Below, in pieces: positions 13,571-24,210 of a stretch of DNA of 64,000 nucleotides. Below the pieces are notes generated by a model. It saw only the letters and a list, made by a program, of their open reading frames with translations, ran no database searches and had not been told where the DNA came from. The translations under genes and the position numbers were made by a program. Location: contig JAOVVO010000153.1 of the NCBI GenBank assembly GCA_028564675.1, positions 1-64,000 of the forward strand, in the 5' to 3' direction. Numbering within the stretch: the first letter of the stretch is position 1; every line of letters begins with the position of its first letter. The stretch comes from Onchocerca lupi. Lineage: Eukaryota; Nematoda; Chromadorea; Rhabditida; Onchocercidae.

Positions 13571-14831
13571 ATGAATTCAAAGCAAAAAATCAGTAAGTTC
13601 TGGTTGGAATTAATAGATTAATATATTAATTTCTACTTGTTTTTAAGCAATTTTCATTGGACAGTGATAATAGATTAAAATAAAATTTAATCAATTCATC
13701 CTTTAAAAAATGATTATTTAAACGATTACATCATATTTTCACCAAAATGAATTAAAACCTTAATTTTTTCTTGAATGATTGAAACAAATTTCATATTTTC
13801 TAGTAGAGTTTGTTCGCTATATTATTATCTTGTCTAAGATAGTTTCTCTACTGGCAGTAATTACGATTTCAAATGTGGCTTATTTCAAGTTACACTGCCA
13901 TTTTCAAGTTTCACCTTATTAGTTATGGGAAGTAAAAATACTTCTTGGATTGATAAATAATTATAGTAATTTATAAATATTTATGAATAAAGAAGGATTT
14001 GATTACTACGATTAGATTAAAGGGAAATTAAGAACTAAAGAAAACAGAAGCACGATTACATCATTTATCAGCTTAATTTTCTAACCAGCTACGATTCTCT
14101 AAAACCCTGTAATTATTAAATATTTAACAGTTGCAGGATTTTAGAGCAAGGTAGTTGTTAGAAAATGTGGTCAGATTTATTTTAGATGATTCATCAATTA
14201 TTGTGATTCCTAAAGATCACAGCACTGACTGCTTCATGTATGTTTTTACTAGCATTTCAGAAATTTCTCAGTAACAAAGATATTCGACATTTCATGTATC
14301 CACACCTAGCACTCAGTAATTCTATCAATTCATCATATTCCATGGATACATGTGTTAATGATTCAAAAAAGACCGTTTTATCCATGATAAATCTGCTTTT
14401 ACATGGGTCAATTGAGAGATTTACCAGTAAATTCGAGTATTATTCATGCAAAATGTTGCTGCTTCAGAATTAACATTGATAAGCAATAGATTTTAATTTT
14501 GACAAATTTATCTTCAATTTAACAGCTGAAATATAATAACGTGAGAACATTGCCAAATATGAAGCGTGAGCCTGCAAAATGTGGCAAAATTGCAGAAAAC
14601 ATAAAAAGTTTGCAAATTTTTAGCTTGGCTGAAAAATTGTAATTATCATAATTGATTTCTAAATTAATTGAACTTTCAGCACTTCATGAATCTACATAAA
14701 TAATTTCAGCATCGACAGAAAATGCACTGATAACAGGAATATTTTTAATACTATTTATGGCATATATCATTGTTGATCATTTCACCAATGCATCCAATAA
14801 CAGTAAACTAAGCATTCCGGTGACATGTTAG
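13571..14831 (+). CDS. Tiny two-exon single-pass membrane protein, 47 residues
   Basis: Exon 1 is 13571-13592 (ATG, seven codons plus one base) and ends at a strong GTAAGT donor. Exon 2 is 14710-14831 after a clean atttcag acceptor and ends in TAG. The phases match. The protein begins MNSKQKITSTEN, has one hydrophobic segment (ALITGIFLILFMAYIIV), and ends in a short tail with two N-glycosylation sequons (N-A-S and N-N-S) and a penultimate-codon Cys. The basic N-terminus and sequons after the span suggest N-in, C-out orientation. No family is recognised. The exon 1 frame is open upstream to 13472 without an ATG, so the real start could lie in an earlier exon. The intron is unusually long (1,117 bases) for such a small gene. 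Confidence 0.45.
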
Positions 14832-15399
14832 TTTCTAAAATAAATCAAAAATCGAAAAAAACTTGTGATTATCGCTATTTTGTACTGCTATAATAAGAAA
14901 GGATTGAGAAGTTTATTTAATTTTTGTATCAATGATTTAGTGTTTTAGGCTTTGTCAAGAACAGTTGCCACAGCTTTTTGGTTAACAAAAAAATTCGCAC
15001 GACTTTGGAAATTATCATTTTTATTTCACACATTTGAATGATACAATTTTGAGTGATACAGCCATACTTGACATGTAACTTCAAGTATGCGTTACACGTA
15101 AGTTCTAATTATATGAATATTTTAAAATATTTTTTAGACTGCTTTCGTGCGTTTAGGTGGTGAAGTGAAACTAAAAATTGTCATCATGTTATTTTTAAGT
15201 CATTTTGTCATTTCATTATTATTTTGATGAAGCTAACTTTAAATGTCATTGGATGCAAGCACTCGTATTCCTTCTCTTCTGATAATTTTATTCGTCGTAA
15301 TATCATTGCGTGAATGTTTTTTTTTTTTTTTTTTAAAGTTTCGCAGAACATTAATAAAGAAGCATGAAAATTTAAAAATTCCAAAAATTATAAAATTAA
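14832..15399. other. Intergenic, no supported gene
   Basis: AT-rich with a poly-T run at 15319-15336. A frame from 15243 starts with a signal-peptide-like segment (IPSLLIILFVVISL) but runs into poly-T and then into the retrotransposon-like sequence, so it is not called as a gene. Confidence 0.4.
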
Positions 15400-16090
15400 A
15401 AAAAATTTTACGAATATGGGAAGAACTAGTATTGGTCTCAATGACAGGAAAAGTATTTGTGCCGGGAAATTTTTGTGATTTCCGGGAAAAGATCTTCTTG
15501 TTTGTCAGTTGCAGATTGATTCTTCTTGTGTTGTGACTCCGTTAATGAGCCTTTCTTGGCTTATACAACATTATAACACAATATCGCGCTTATACAATTG
15601 TAGGGACTGGATGAATCAAAGAGTATAAACTATGATGTCTTATTTTCCGTTTCTAACAATCTCCTTTCGCCTCACCACTGATGTTGCTCGTGCCGTTGAA
15701 CTGTGGGCTGCCGATGATGTCGAATTTGTCCTCAAAATCGATTTTTAACTGAACTTGAGCTTCGGTTTGAATTATTTTCAGCTTCGAAGTGTCGATTTTT
15801 GAAATCCTTCGAACTTATCCCCCTTACTTCAATGTCAATGTTCTCCTCATGATTGATTAATCTCACTTGTTTATCTACGGATCAGGATGTTTTGACTAGT
15901 AGACATGTTCATGTTTTCGGCTTGTTGACCTCTTTGAAGCTATCATCGCACTCTCTTGACCTTTAATATCTTTTGTTTACAATGATTACATCCTTTGACT
16001 TGACCAACATCTTCGCGCTCTTTGACTCTTCGACATTCATTCTTAGATATAATTAATTTACGCTGCCGGCTTTCATCGACAATCTAGAGG
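15400..16090 (-). mobile_element. Probable 3' end of an LTR retrotransposon (internal end, polypurine tract, LTR)
   Basis: Read on the minus strand, a segment less AT-rich than its surroundings (from about 16090) leads to a purine tract, ggcgaaaggaga (about 15661-15672), directly followed near 15658 by TGTTAGAAACGG. That is the classic polypurine-tract / 5'-TG start of a 3' LTR. The putative LTR continues toward about 15400 or lower and contains a TATA-like TATAAG followed by GCGCG sequence. The internal part has coding-like composition but no intact frame, so the element is a remnant. The far LTR boundary (CA-3') and a second LTR were not identified. Ty3/gypsy or BEL/Pao type cannot be distinguished. 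Confidence 0.4.
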
Positions 16091-18434
16091 AAAAGTTGTG
16101 ATAAGCGGGAATAAGCACTGAACGCACTCATCGAAATAACTCGAAGAATGCTTTTTATATTAAGAGATATTTTACAACATTCCAAACATTGCACATAAGT
16201 TTAATTACCAGACTGGTGACATTTGAATCTGAATTATTCCCCAGCATTCTCCTATTGAAGATAAGGTTGATAATAGGGAACAAAGATAAGAATTAAATAA
16301 ATGATTCATCACATTAGATTCGTTTATATTCATAGACATATTTTGTCAATTTTAAAATTATTTCGATTTTTCTCGGCATGGGATGCGATCTTTACAACAT
16401 AAATTGAAACGATGCATTGCAATAAACTTGTTGGCAACACTATTTCGTCTGAGAAGGGAAACAAAAAATCCTCATTTTACAATAATCATATTTCGAAACG
16501 GTTATATGCTAATATATAATGCTGAAGTTCATGAAACAAGATAGAAAAAAATTGCGATCAATTTTTTGAGAGAGAAAGAAAAACAGAAACAAATCATTCA
16601 CAAGTGTGCACTTTCATTTTTTACTAATCTCAAAAATAAATCAGTATGAAGAATTTAAGTGAAACAAATGAATTTTTGCAATATTGGAAAACAAAATCCA
16701 AAATGAAAATAATCTGTAAGAGTCATAAGATCGGAAATCCAATTATTAAATGAAACTTTGTGGTGCTAATGGCATGATGATTGAAAGATGGAATGATTTA
16801 ATAATAATTAACGATGCAGATGCATATTAGAAAGTTCTCACTACACATTGCATGAAGCGAACTGCATCAAAGAATCGAATGATTTTTTTGGTTATCGCAA
16901 ATTCTTGACAAATTTTTCCATTTTATTTTAAAAATATTTCTACATTTTTATTGGTGACAACTAAGATGAATCATCTGAATTAAAGAATGTTTCCAAATAT
17001 AACTGCGAAAATTTGTTAATCTTTGATGATTCACTGCATGTTGTCAAAATTTAAAGGATTGTATATAAGATTCATGAAGTTCTATGTTTTAATCGTAATA
17101 AATCGAGAATTTCTCGATTACTTCTCGATTTCCCGATTTTTCGGGTTTTACAGTAATGATATGATGATATCATGACTTACAGTAGAAATATTTTTTTCTT
17201 GGAAAATGAATAAATAATTATTTTCTGTTCCAACATGGATAAACTTTAAATTTTTTGGAAATGAAACCAGTTAGCTTTACTACAGAATAGTTTAATCTTT
17301 TATAGGATATTGTCGTAGATGAAAAGAAGATCAATCATTACAATTATAGCTTTTTTCACTCCAAACAAGAGAAGAGGATTTCAATTTGCAAGAATTATTT
17401 TTTATATTTCTATGAAAATATGTTACAAGCTAATTGATTCATCATTTATTTATATTTTTTAATTTCTTATAACATCTTTATAAGATAATTTGCTCCAATC
17501 ATAAAAACTTAATATTTAAGAAATGATTTTTTTGAAAATTTTCAAACTTATTTAAACTCTATTTGGTTCTTTTCTTATTTTAATTCAGTTTTTTTTTTTT
17601 TTTTGTAACTTATTTTCAAGAGATTTAAAAGCTTGTTAATCATGAATTCAACATGATGTGCCAATTTACAAATATCTATATACGATGAAACAAAAGCCGT
17701 TTGCATAATTCAAGTTTTTTCAATGTGTTTCAATTTCATGGAAATGAATGAGCAACTGTCGGATCATTCAGCAACAATTATTAAAACTGTTTCATTATTT
17801 TGATAGCAAAATTAGGTGAATATATGAATAAGCGCTTTCAAAATGATATTTTAGCCTAAATTGATGCAAAACTTTAGGGTTCTGTATAAAAATTTCTTAG
17901 GATGCTTATATGCTATGTTGGAAACAATTTCCTGACTCTTCAGCCAAGCGAAAACAATATTTTGTTCTAGTATTCACATATTTCAAAGATTATACCAAAG
18001 GTTTTGGAAAATTTAAAAAAAAAAAAAAAAACAAATGGAAGTTTTCAATTTATCACATGACAGCAATGGAAAAAAAAATAATGGAAGACAAAATATGTGA
18101 AAAGATTACATATGAGATAATAATTTTTTTTAATCATTTTTTCAAAGTTACCAATATATTTAAAATTTCCCAATTTTATACGTTTTGAGCGAAATTTTCG
18201 AAAAATTATTCACATTACATTGTTATAATCATAATCTTGATCGTAATTATTATCTATTATCATCACTATAATTATAATTACAATTTTATTATGATCATTA
18301 CCAGTATCACAATTACCAAATACATAATTAGATTTCTAAAATTAATTAGTGGAGAAAAAAAACAAAACAAAACAAAATAAAAAAGCAAACTTTTTTGCTC
18401 TTTTTGTTGAATATTAGTTATAATCATGATAAAT
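16091..18434. other. Intergenic, no supported gene
   Basis: Only chance ORFs and homopolymer runs are seen (poly-T near 17590, poly-A near 18017). Near 17100-17150 there is a small cluster of tcgaga/tctcga and ttcccgattttt-type palindromic words. No splice-bounded coding chain was found. Confidence 0.4.
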
Positions 18435-18480
18435 AAAACTTTAACTCTTTGTTTCTGTAATAACAAAGAGTTAAAGTTTT
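18435..18480. repeat. Perfect 19-bp hairpin with 8-base loop
   Basis: Arm 18435-18453 (aaaactttaactctttgtt) is exactly repeated in reverse complement at 18462-18480, separated by eight bases (tctgtaat). The stem is perfect. It is shorter than a typical pre-miRNA stem. It could be a structured RNA element, a transposon scar or a replication product. A poly-T run follows shortly after at 18496. Confidence 0.6.
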
Positions 18481-18607
18481 GGCAATTTCATTTCTTTTTT
18501 TTTTTTTTTTTTTCTAATATTGGACAATTCCTTGAAAAATTCCGCTAGAATCATTGCGAATTCGTTATTCTCATTTCATACTCTTTGTTGAATTATGATA
18601 TAAGACC

Positions 18608-18892
18608 ATGTACTTGATTCATACATTCTCATATTACCTATCCAGCACCTTTAATTACGGTAATTTCATGATTTATAGTTCTTATACAGATACTGTCAAT
18701 TTGAAAATAGGGAAGAAGCAAATGACGGGATGGCAATGGAAAGGATTAGCTGAAGAACAGAAAACTTTGTACCCCTCCGTCGATCAGATAAATGACCATT
18801 CATGGACATCAATGATTAATTGTATTTGGAAGCATTGTTATAATTGCTACTTTATTTCGCCCTCAGATAGAAGAGATCTAGAAAATGTTTGA
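18608..18892 (+). CDS. Unrecognised ORF, 94 codons
   Basis: ATG-started, uninterrupted frame ending in TGA. The N-terminal half is Tyr/Ser-rich. The C-terminal half (from about residue 38, MTGWQWKGLAEEQ) is better balanced, with four Trp and four Cys, and is less AT-biased than its surroundings, which is why it is reported. No upstream exon, signal peptide or known motif is seen. It may be a gene, a decayed element or chance. Confidence 0.2.
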   Translation: MYLIHTFSYYLSSTFNYGNFMIYSSYTDTVNLKIGKKQMTGWQWKGLAEEQKTLYPSVDQINDHSWTSMINCIWKHCYNCYFISPSDRRDLENV

Positions 18893-20130
18893 GAATATTT
18901 TGAACAGTCTAATATTGAATTGTCATAGTTCTGCTCGATGAAAGTTTTTTCTTTATAAAATCATTTTGATCTGATATTGACAATTATCAATCAAGCAATA
19001 GGCGATTAAAATAAATGCGACCATTTCTCATCAAATTTCGTACCCCATCTGTTGTTGTCCATCTCTTTTTTTTTCGAATTTCGAATTGGCCAATAGCAAT
19101 TTTTATACGTCATTTCAATTCAAATATTATATCACTATCATTTCTACGATTGATTGCTCAGTACAATAATCTCGTCTAGAGTCTTTTTTTTCGATAATCC
19201 ATCTTTTCAGTAATTTATTCGAACTAATAAATTGAATAAACCCTTTCAAATTGCTACTAATCTTCACGAACTAATTCAGAAATGCGAAGTGAGCCTTCAT
19301 TCATTCCTTGAGTATAATATAAATGAAATATTAAGAATTCTTTTTGCTAAATCCGATAAATAAGTCCCAAGTGAATTAGCTCAGATCAATGTAAAAAAAA
19401 AACTATTAGAATTTTGAAATGATTTTAAATGATGGAACTTGAAAAAGTACATTTTTCTACCTTATAAGGATTAAATCAACAAAAAGAATAGAAGAAAAAT
19501 TGAGAAGTCTAATTTTGGCAATATTTGTACAAAAGAGCTGAAGAGTACGATTGTTGGATTATTAATGACAATTCAATTGATTCTTTTTTATTGACTTCGA
19601 AAATACGAACTATTTTTTGCATTAGTTAATGTCATTTAAACTCAATTTTTATCCAGAAAATATATCTTTATTAAACTAGTGATATATATGATGTATAATA
19701 TATTCATCAAAAAAAGAAAAAAAAAAAATCCAATAGGCTATGTCTCTCAGTATTAATCCGAGAATGTACTTGCCAAAATATTTCTTGAATAAAATCGAGA
19801 TGTCATCTTTCGCATATTTAGTAGCTGAAATGCGGATAATAAATGCCTGATATTCGGCATTTTTGAAGTCATTAATTTCTTAAAAACATGCTAATGATGC
19901 ATGCATTATCGAAATCCAAGTAACTTATGAGGAATCATTCTTATTGTTAAATGACATTTTGTGAATAATATTAGCGTTGTCGTAATAGTTGGCGACATTC
20001 GACATTCATAATTGTAGAATTTATTTCAGTGCGGAAATGAAAGAGAAACAAAGATAAGATAAGGAATGAAAAAATCAGAAAAATTTTTTTAAACTTTTTT
20101 CTTGTTTTAAGGCTGTTTTTAACAACTGCA
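18893..20130. other. Intergenic, no supported gene
   Basis: AT-rich with scattered poly-A/T tracts and no splice-consistent exons on either strand. Confidence 0.4.
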
Positions 20131-20259
20131 ATGACCCATGTGACATTATTGCTTTTGTTAAGTTTGATGATTATAACTCCTCTTGTTTTTCATCACAGTG
20201 GTACCATCAATTGCTTGATGACCTTCAAGATCAAAGGCGCATTATATACATTGATTTAA
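20131..20259 (+). CDS. Small secreted-type ORF, 42 residues
   Basis: The ATG is followed by a textbook signal-peptide shape: short N-terminus, hydrophobic core TLLLLLSLMIITPLVF, then a polar stretch (HHSGTINC). The frame ends in TAA after 42 codons. A GT after HHS (donor gtaccatc) could make this the first exon of a longer gene; a frame-mismatched exon pair lies 1.1 kb downstream at 21258. No family is recognised. Chance hydrophobic ORFs are common in this sequence, so confidence is low. Confidence 0.25.
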   Translation: MTHVTLLLLLSLMIITPLVFHHSGTINCLMTFKIKGALYTLI

Positions 20260-21257
20260 TTTTGCCATTATTTTTGAAATGATCTTTATCTTACAGATTT
20301 CTCTAATTTTCAATAATTTTTTCCAAAAAAAAGCAGGATATAAAAAATTTTTAAATTTTCTATTCCAAAATTTGTTTCTATTTAAAGCTATAATTTTTTA
20401 AGATAATTTTGAAATATCTGGATTTCTTATCACTAACATAGTTGAAAGATGCCTTTGATATCATCATCAGTTCAGAATAGTTAAGGGATTTTAATGAGAC
20501 TTTAAAGTATTTTTTGAGCAATCATTATATGAAACACTCAGCTAATCATAGTTGAGATTTATCAACACATGAGCAGTAAGTAGTGTACCTAAGAATATTT
20601 AACTTCACAAAACTGATCATAAAAGTTCAGCAAGCGATAGTTTTTTTTTAACTTTTTCACAGCAATAACATTTAAATTTCCTTAAATGATGATGAATAAT
20701 TAGTGCTGAACTGAGTAGTTGATAAATGATAAATTCAAATTTCTGATTTTTTAACTCATGAAGTTAAAAATATTTGAATTTTGTTATGTAAGCAAAGTGC
20801 TACCATATGCAACTTTGTTTTTTGCACACTAGCGGATTTAAAGTTTCCTTCTCTAAAACTTTTCATTTTCATTACATCAAATCTCATCCTCTAATTTTTT
20901 CCTTTCCCCTGTCCATTCATCATTTTCTACACCCAGTCATATTCTCAATGTCATGATTGTCGGTTGTAAGATCAATTTTTTTTCCAAAAACGCTTCATTG
21001 CGCAAGCATTTTTGTACATTCATAATTTTAGCATATATTTTGCTACAAGAAAAATTTTAAATTCAATTTTTTTGATTCGATTATTTTTTCAATTCGATTT
21101 TTTTCAACAAAAATAAATACCATTTCTCTGAGAAAATGTTTGTGCAATTTTTGTAGCGAGGGAAAACAGTAGATAGATTGGAATAAACGAATTCAGCAGA
21201 ATTTATCACATTCTCCCACTGATTATCCCGAATGGGTGAGAGATTAGCAATTCTCAA
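20260..21257. other. Intergenic, leads into a less AT-rich pocket
   Basis: Mostly AT-rich. From about 20880 pyrimidine-rich sequence appears (cctttcccctgtccattcatc). A short splice-bounded segment after acacccag (about 20936) could be an exon phase-compatible with the 21248 segment, but this is speculative. Confidence 0.3.
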
Positions 21258-21516
21258 ATGCTACCGATCGACAGTGTAATATATTTCGAAGGCTTCAAAC
21301 AAGTGCTGCTGCTCTTTAGCCGATTGAAAATAAACGGCTTCAATTGTTACGTAAGTCCACGGATAATGATACATTCCGTTGAACGTGATTGACGTAATCT
21401 CAAGCTTTCATAAGCAGTTGCCGGAAGATTATGCATGATTATTTCAGGATCAAAAATGCATTGTTACGCTGCTCAACAAAAACAAAGATCGAAGACCGCC
21501 TTGTAGTATTTTATGA
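21258..21516 (+). CDS. Two-exon microprotein ending in a CaaX box, 53 residues
   Basis: Exon 1 is 21258-21350 (31 codons from ATG) and ends at a perfect GTAAGT donor. Exon 2 is 21448-21516 after gattatttcag and ends in TGA; both sides are phase 0. The pocket is visibly less AT-rich than its surroundings, as real exons are. The protein starts MLPIDSVIYFEGFKQ and ends NKNKDRRPPCSIL. C-S-I-L is a CaaX motif whose terminal Leu favours geranylgeranylation, preceded by a basic stretch, which suggests attachment to the inner face of a membrane. Ends of this type occur on small GTPases and G-protein gamma subunits, but the rest resembles neither convincingly. The ATG may be internal: the same frame is open upstream to an AG at 21247, so the reported protein could be the C-terminus of a longer one. 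Confidence 0.5.
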
Positions 21517-21565
21517 AATTTTTTTTCTTTTTTCATTTTGAACAGTAAGCATAATCAACGGTTTC

Positions 21566-21627
21566 TGAAAATGTCATCATTTCATTTACTTTTGAAAACG
21601 CTTTTGAAAATGTCATCATTTCATTTA
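21566..21627. repeat. Direct repeat, 23 bp twice, period 39
   Basis: The 23-base word starting tgaaaatgtcatcatttcat occurs at 21566-21588 and again, identical, at 21605-21627. It is a small local duplication in non-coding sequence just downstream of the CaaX microprotein. Confidence 0.7.
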
Positions 21628-23501
21628 TCCTTCCTCCTTCCTCATTTTAATTCTTTTTTCTTTTATTTCGGTTTTCGCAAATTATTGGGTTCATATTGTT
21701 TGCAAAAAAAGAAAAAAAAATCCTTGTGATATATTTTTCTAGAATTCGAATAATAAATCTGAAAATAACTCCATGATGAATTTATATAATTTAATATAAA
21801 ATGTTTAATAGAATTTAGAGCATAAACAGCAACTAGTTCTCACTTCAATATCTCTTCTCCAATCTCCAAAATACTTCACAGTCTATTTCTTAAATATCAT
21901 TTTGTACTTTTCATCACCAAATCAGTTTTATTTCAAAAACTATTATTGATTCCCCTAGTTTAATATTATGTAATCATTTTTAAAATAACTTTTTCCTTCT
22001 CCTCATTTTCATAAAACTCATTCCTTTTCGAAGAGAATGCATTGTAAACATTAGTATGATTGATTTAAAACACTTACTACACTCGTTTTTCAAATCAATC
22101 AGCCAATGAACATGTCATAGTTTCAAAATTTTTGAGTAACAAAAAGTTACTTTGTCTTATGTTTCTAATAATCTGAAAAAGAACAAACCTGGCTTTGCAA
22201 TTTTCTTAGTAAATACTAAAATAATTATGAAATGAAATTAGTTATAAATAGCTCTAGGGAAAACTCAAAAGTTCATAATAATCCTCTTCCTTGTCTAATA
22301 TTGTCAATGAATTCAAGTTTATAAAGTTTTTTCTTTTTTCCTTGAACTATTATCGGAAAATAAAATGAACCTGGATATCGATCAATTTCAAGTGATTTAT
22401 TCAAATTTCATATTCTTCACTTTTCTCTCTTTCAAGTTTTAAATTTATGCAACAGAAATCAGTGTAGCAATTTGCATTCTTTTAGATGAAAAATGATTTA
22501 ATATTACTACATTCAGTGTTGCTCGTTTAGAAGTTCGTTTAATCCTTCAATATGAAAATTGCACATTTGCGCCTTTTCTGCGTACACTTTTCAAACTTTT
22601 TTCCATATCCAACAATGGTTAACGTAGTAGACAACGATGATTTGTTAACCTTAAGATGTTAGATTAATTTTTCATTTCAGCAAATTCTAACATTTTGTAT
22701 TATCTGTAAATAGTACACGAAAATTTCCTTTTTTTTTTGTTAACAGACTAATACGCATTACTAACAGAATATGGAATTTGTCTAAATGAACAATTTAAAT
22801 AAAATAGGTGCATATTGTGTCATTTTTTGAGAATTCGTTGTTCCATCAACGATATATACATCGACAGTATGCTGGTAGTGCCTTAAATACTATAAGCATG
22901 ATTTATAACAGTTTTAACCTGGAGAAAACATATGGTCATTTATCAAACATCCTTCTGCAATTCTTTTTTTTTCTTTTTTTTTGATTAGTAATTACATTTT
23001 TGTGCAATTAATAAATTATAATTATCTTTTTTTTTTTTTGAATTTCTTCATCCCTATATTATTTCCATTGTAACACATCATCGAGAATAGCAGACATAAA
23101 TGAGCTATGCGAAAAGATGTTAATAGTTATTTACTTAATTTTTTGCTATAATTCACGATGAAGGAAACAAACATATAAATTAAATTTAGTTCTTCGGAGA
23201 ATTAAAAAAAAATCGAAATAAAATCAATTCCTTCCATTCATCTTACAGTTGGTTTTTAAAAAAAATACCAACTTTCTCGGAAATGATTATCCAAATGCTA
23301 AATTTGAGTTCTTCGGCAAATAAATTGCATTTTATAAAAGTGATGAGAAATATTCAGTAACTTCAGTAGTTAATTTTTTTTCTCAATTTAGAAAAATCAT
23401 TATATTAGAGGGATCGTCCATGATGACTTTATATTCATGCTATCATAATATCATCGAAAATAGTTCAAAATGTCTTTATTGGAAATCAAATAGCCCTGAA
23501 A
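21628..23501. other. Intergenic, no supported gene
   Basis: AT-rich, with poly-T near 22970 and 23030 and poly-A near 23210. No coding chain was found. Confidence 0.4.
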
Positions 23502-23818
23502 ATGGATGGTCTTGAGCGGAAGACTTACACTTTTACTCAAAGTTTGATTCCTCACACACCGTCACTTCTGTCTTGCCAAAAATAGCGTACGTGGAGCACA
23601 CATTCAACGTCTACACTTCATTCAAGCAAACGAGACGTCATATTCATCAAAAGTTCGAGAATAGGTTGAAGACATTTCGTCCTACAATTCCTCTAATCAT
23701 TCGCTTTACCGAATATAACAGCTTCATTACGTACTCCAGCTATCATGAGGGAAACTACAGAAGGAACCAGCTACTAGATTGTTCGATTAGTTTTTATCTC
23801 CATAATAAAGTCAGATGA
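23502..23818 (+). pseudogene. Coding-like segment in two frames, possibly a broken gene
   Basis: A pocket of lower A+T begins with an ATG frame at 23502-23585 (27 codons, starting MDGLERKTYTFTQSLIP). It is followed in another frame by an open stretch from 23573 to 23818 that contains YVEHTFNVYTSFKQTRRH and ends KVR. The two overlap by 13 bases, as expected if one coding sequence had suffered a frameshift. An intron cannot be fitted between them. No domain or motif is recognised. It may instead be two unrelated chance frames. Confidence 0.3.
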
Positions 23819-24197
23819 TCAATTTGCACGTCAGAATCGCTTCGGAAAAATTATTGAAATTGATGATTTTGTGTTGAATGCTTTTTTTTTGAATAGGTAT
23901 TGAAAAAACAAGTCAATAAAGTTAAACAATTTATGCTATCCATCTTTTTCCCATTATTAAGCATTTTTTAAATTTTCATAATTTATTCTGAAGAAATATT
24001 AGGTGTTATGATGCTCTTTAAATTAGCAAATTCAGTCTGCAATCAATCACATCACCTATTAAAACCATATCCACAAAAATAATCTGTGCCAATGTCTTTT
24101 TTCTCATTTCTTTATATTATTTTTTGCTATTTTTTCGCAAAAAAAAGAAAAAAAAAACGAAAAAACAAAAATTTGTAGATACAATTACAAATGAATT

Positions 24198-24210
24198 TGC
24201 ATTTCAGCAG
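24198..24210 (+). promoter_or_regulatory. Probable trans-splice (SL) acceptor
   Basis: Sequence tgcatttcag ends at 24207, three bases before the ATG at 24211. It has the same layout as the acceptors before the membrane protein at 7204 and before gtf2h1. Confidence 0.5.

Noticed and set aside
15243..15536. Frame with signal-peptide-like start
   Set aside because: Runs through a poly-T tract and then into the retrotransposon-like region; no usable donor.
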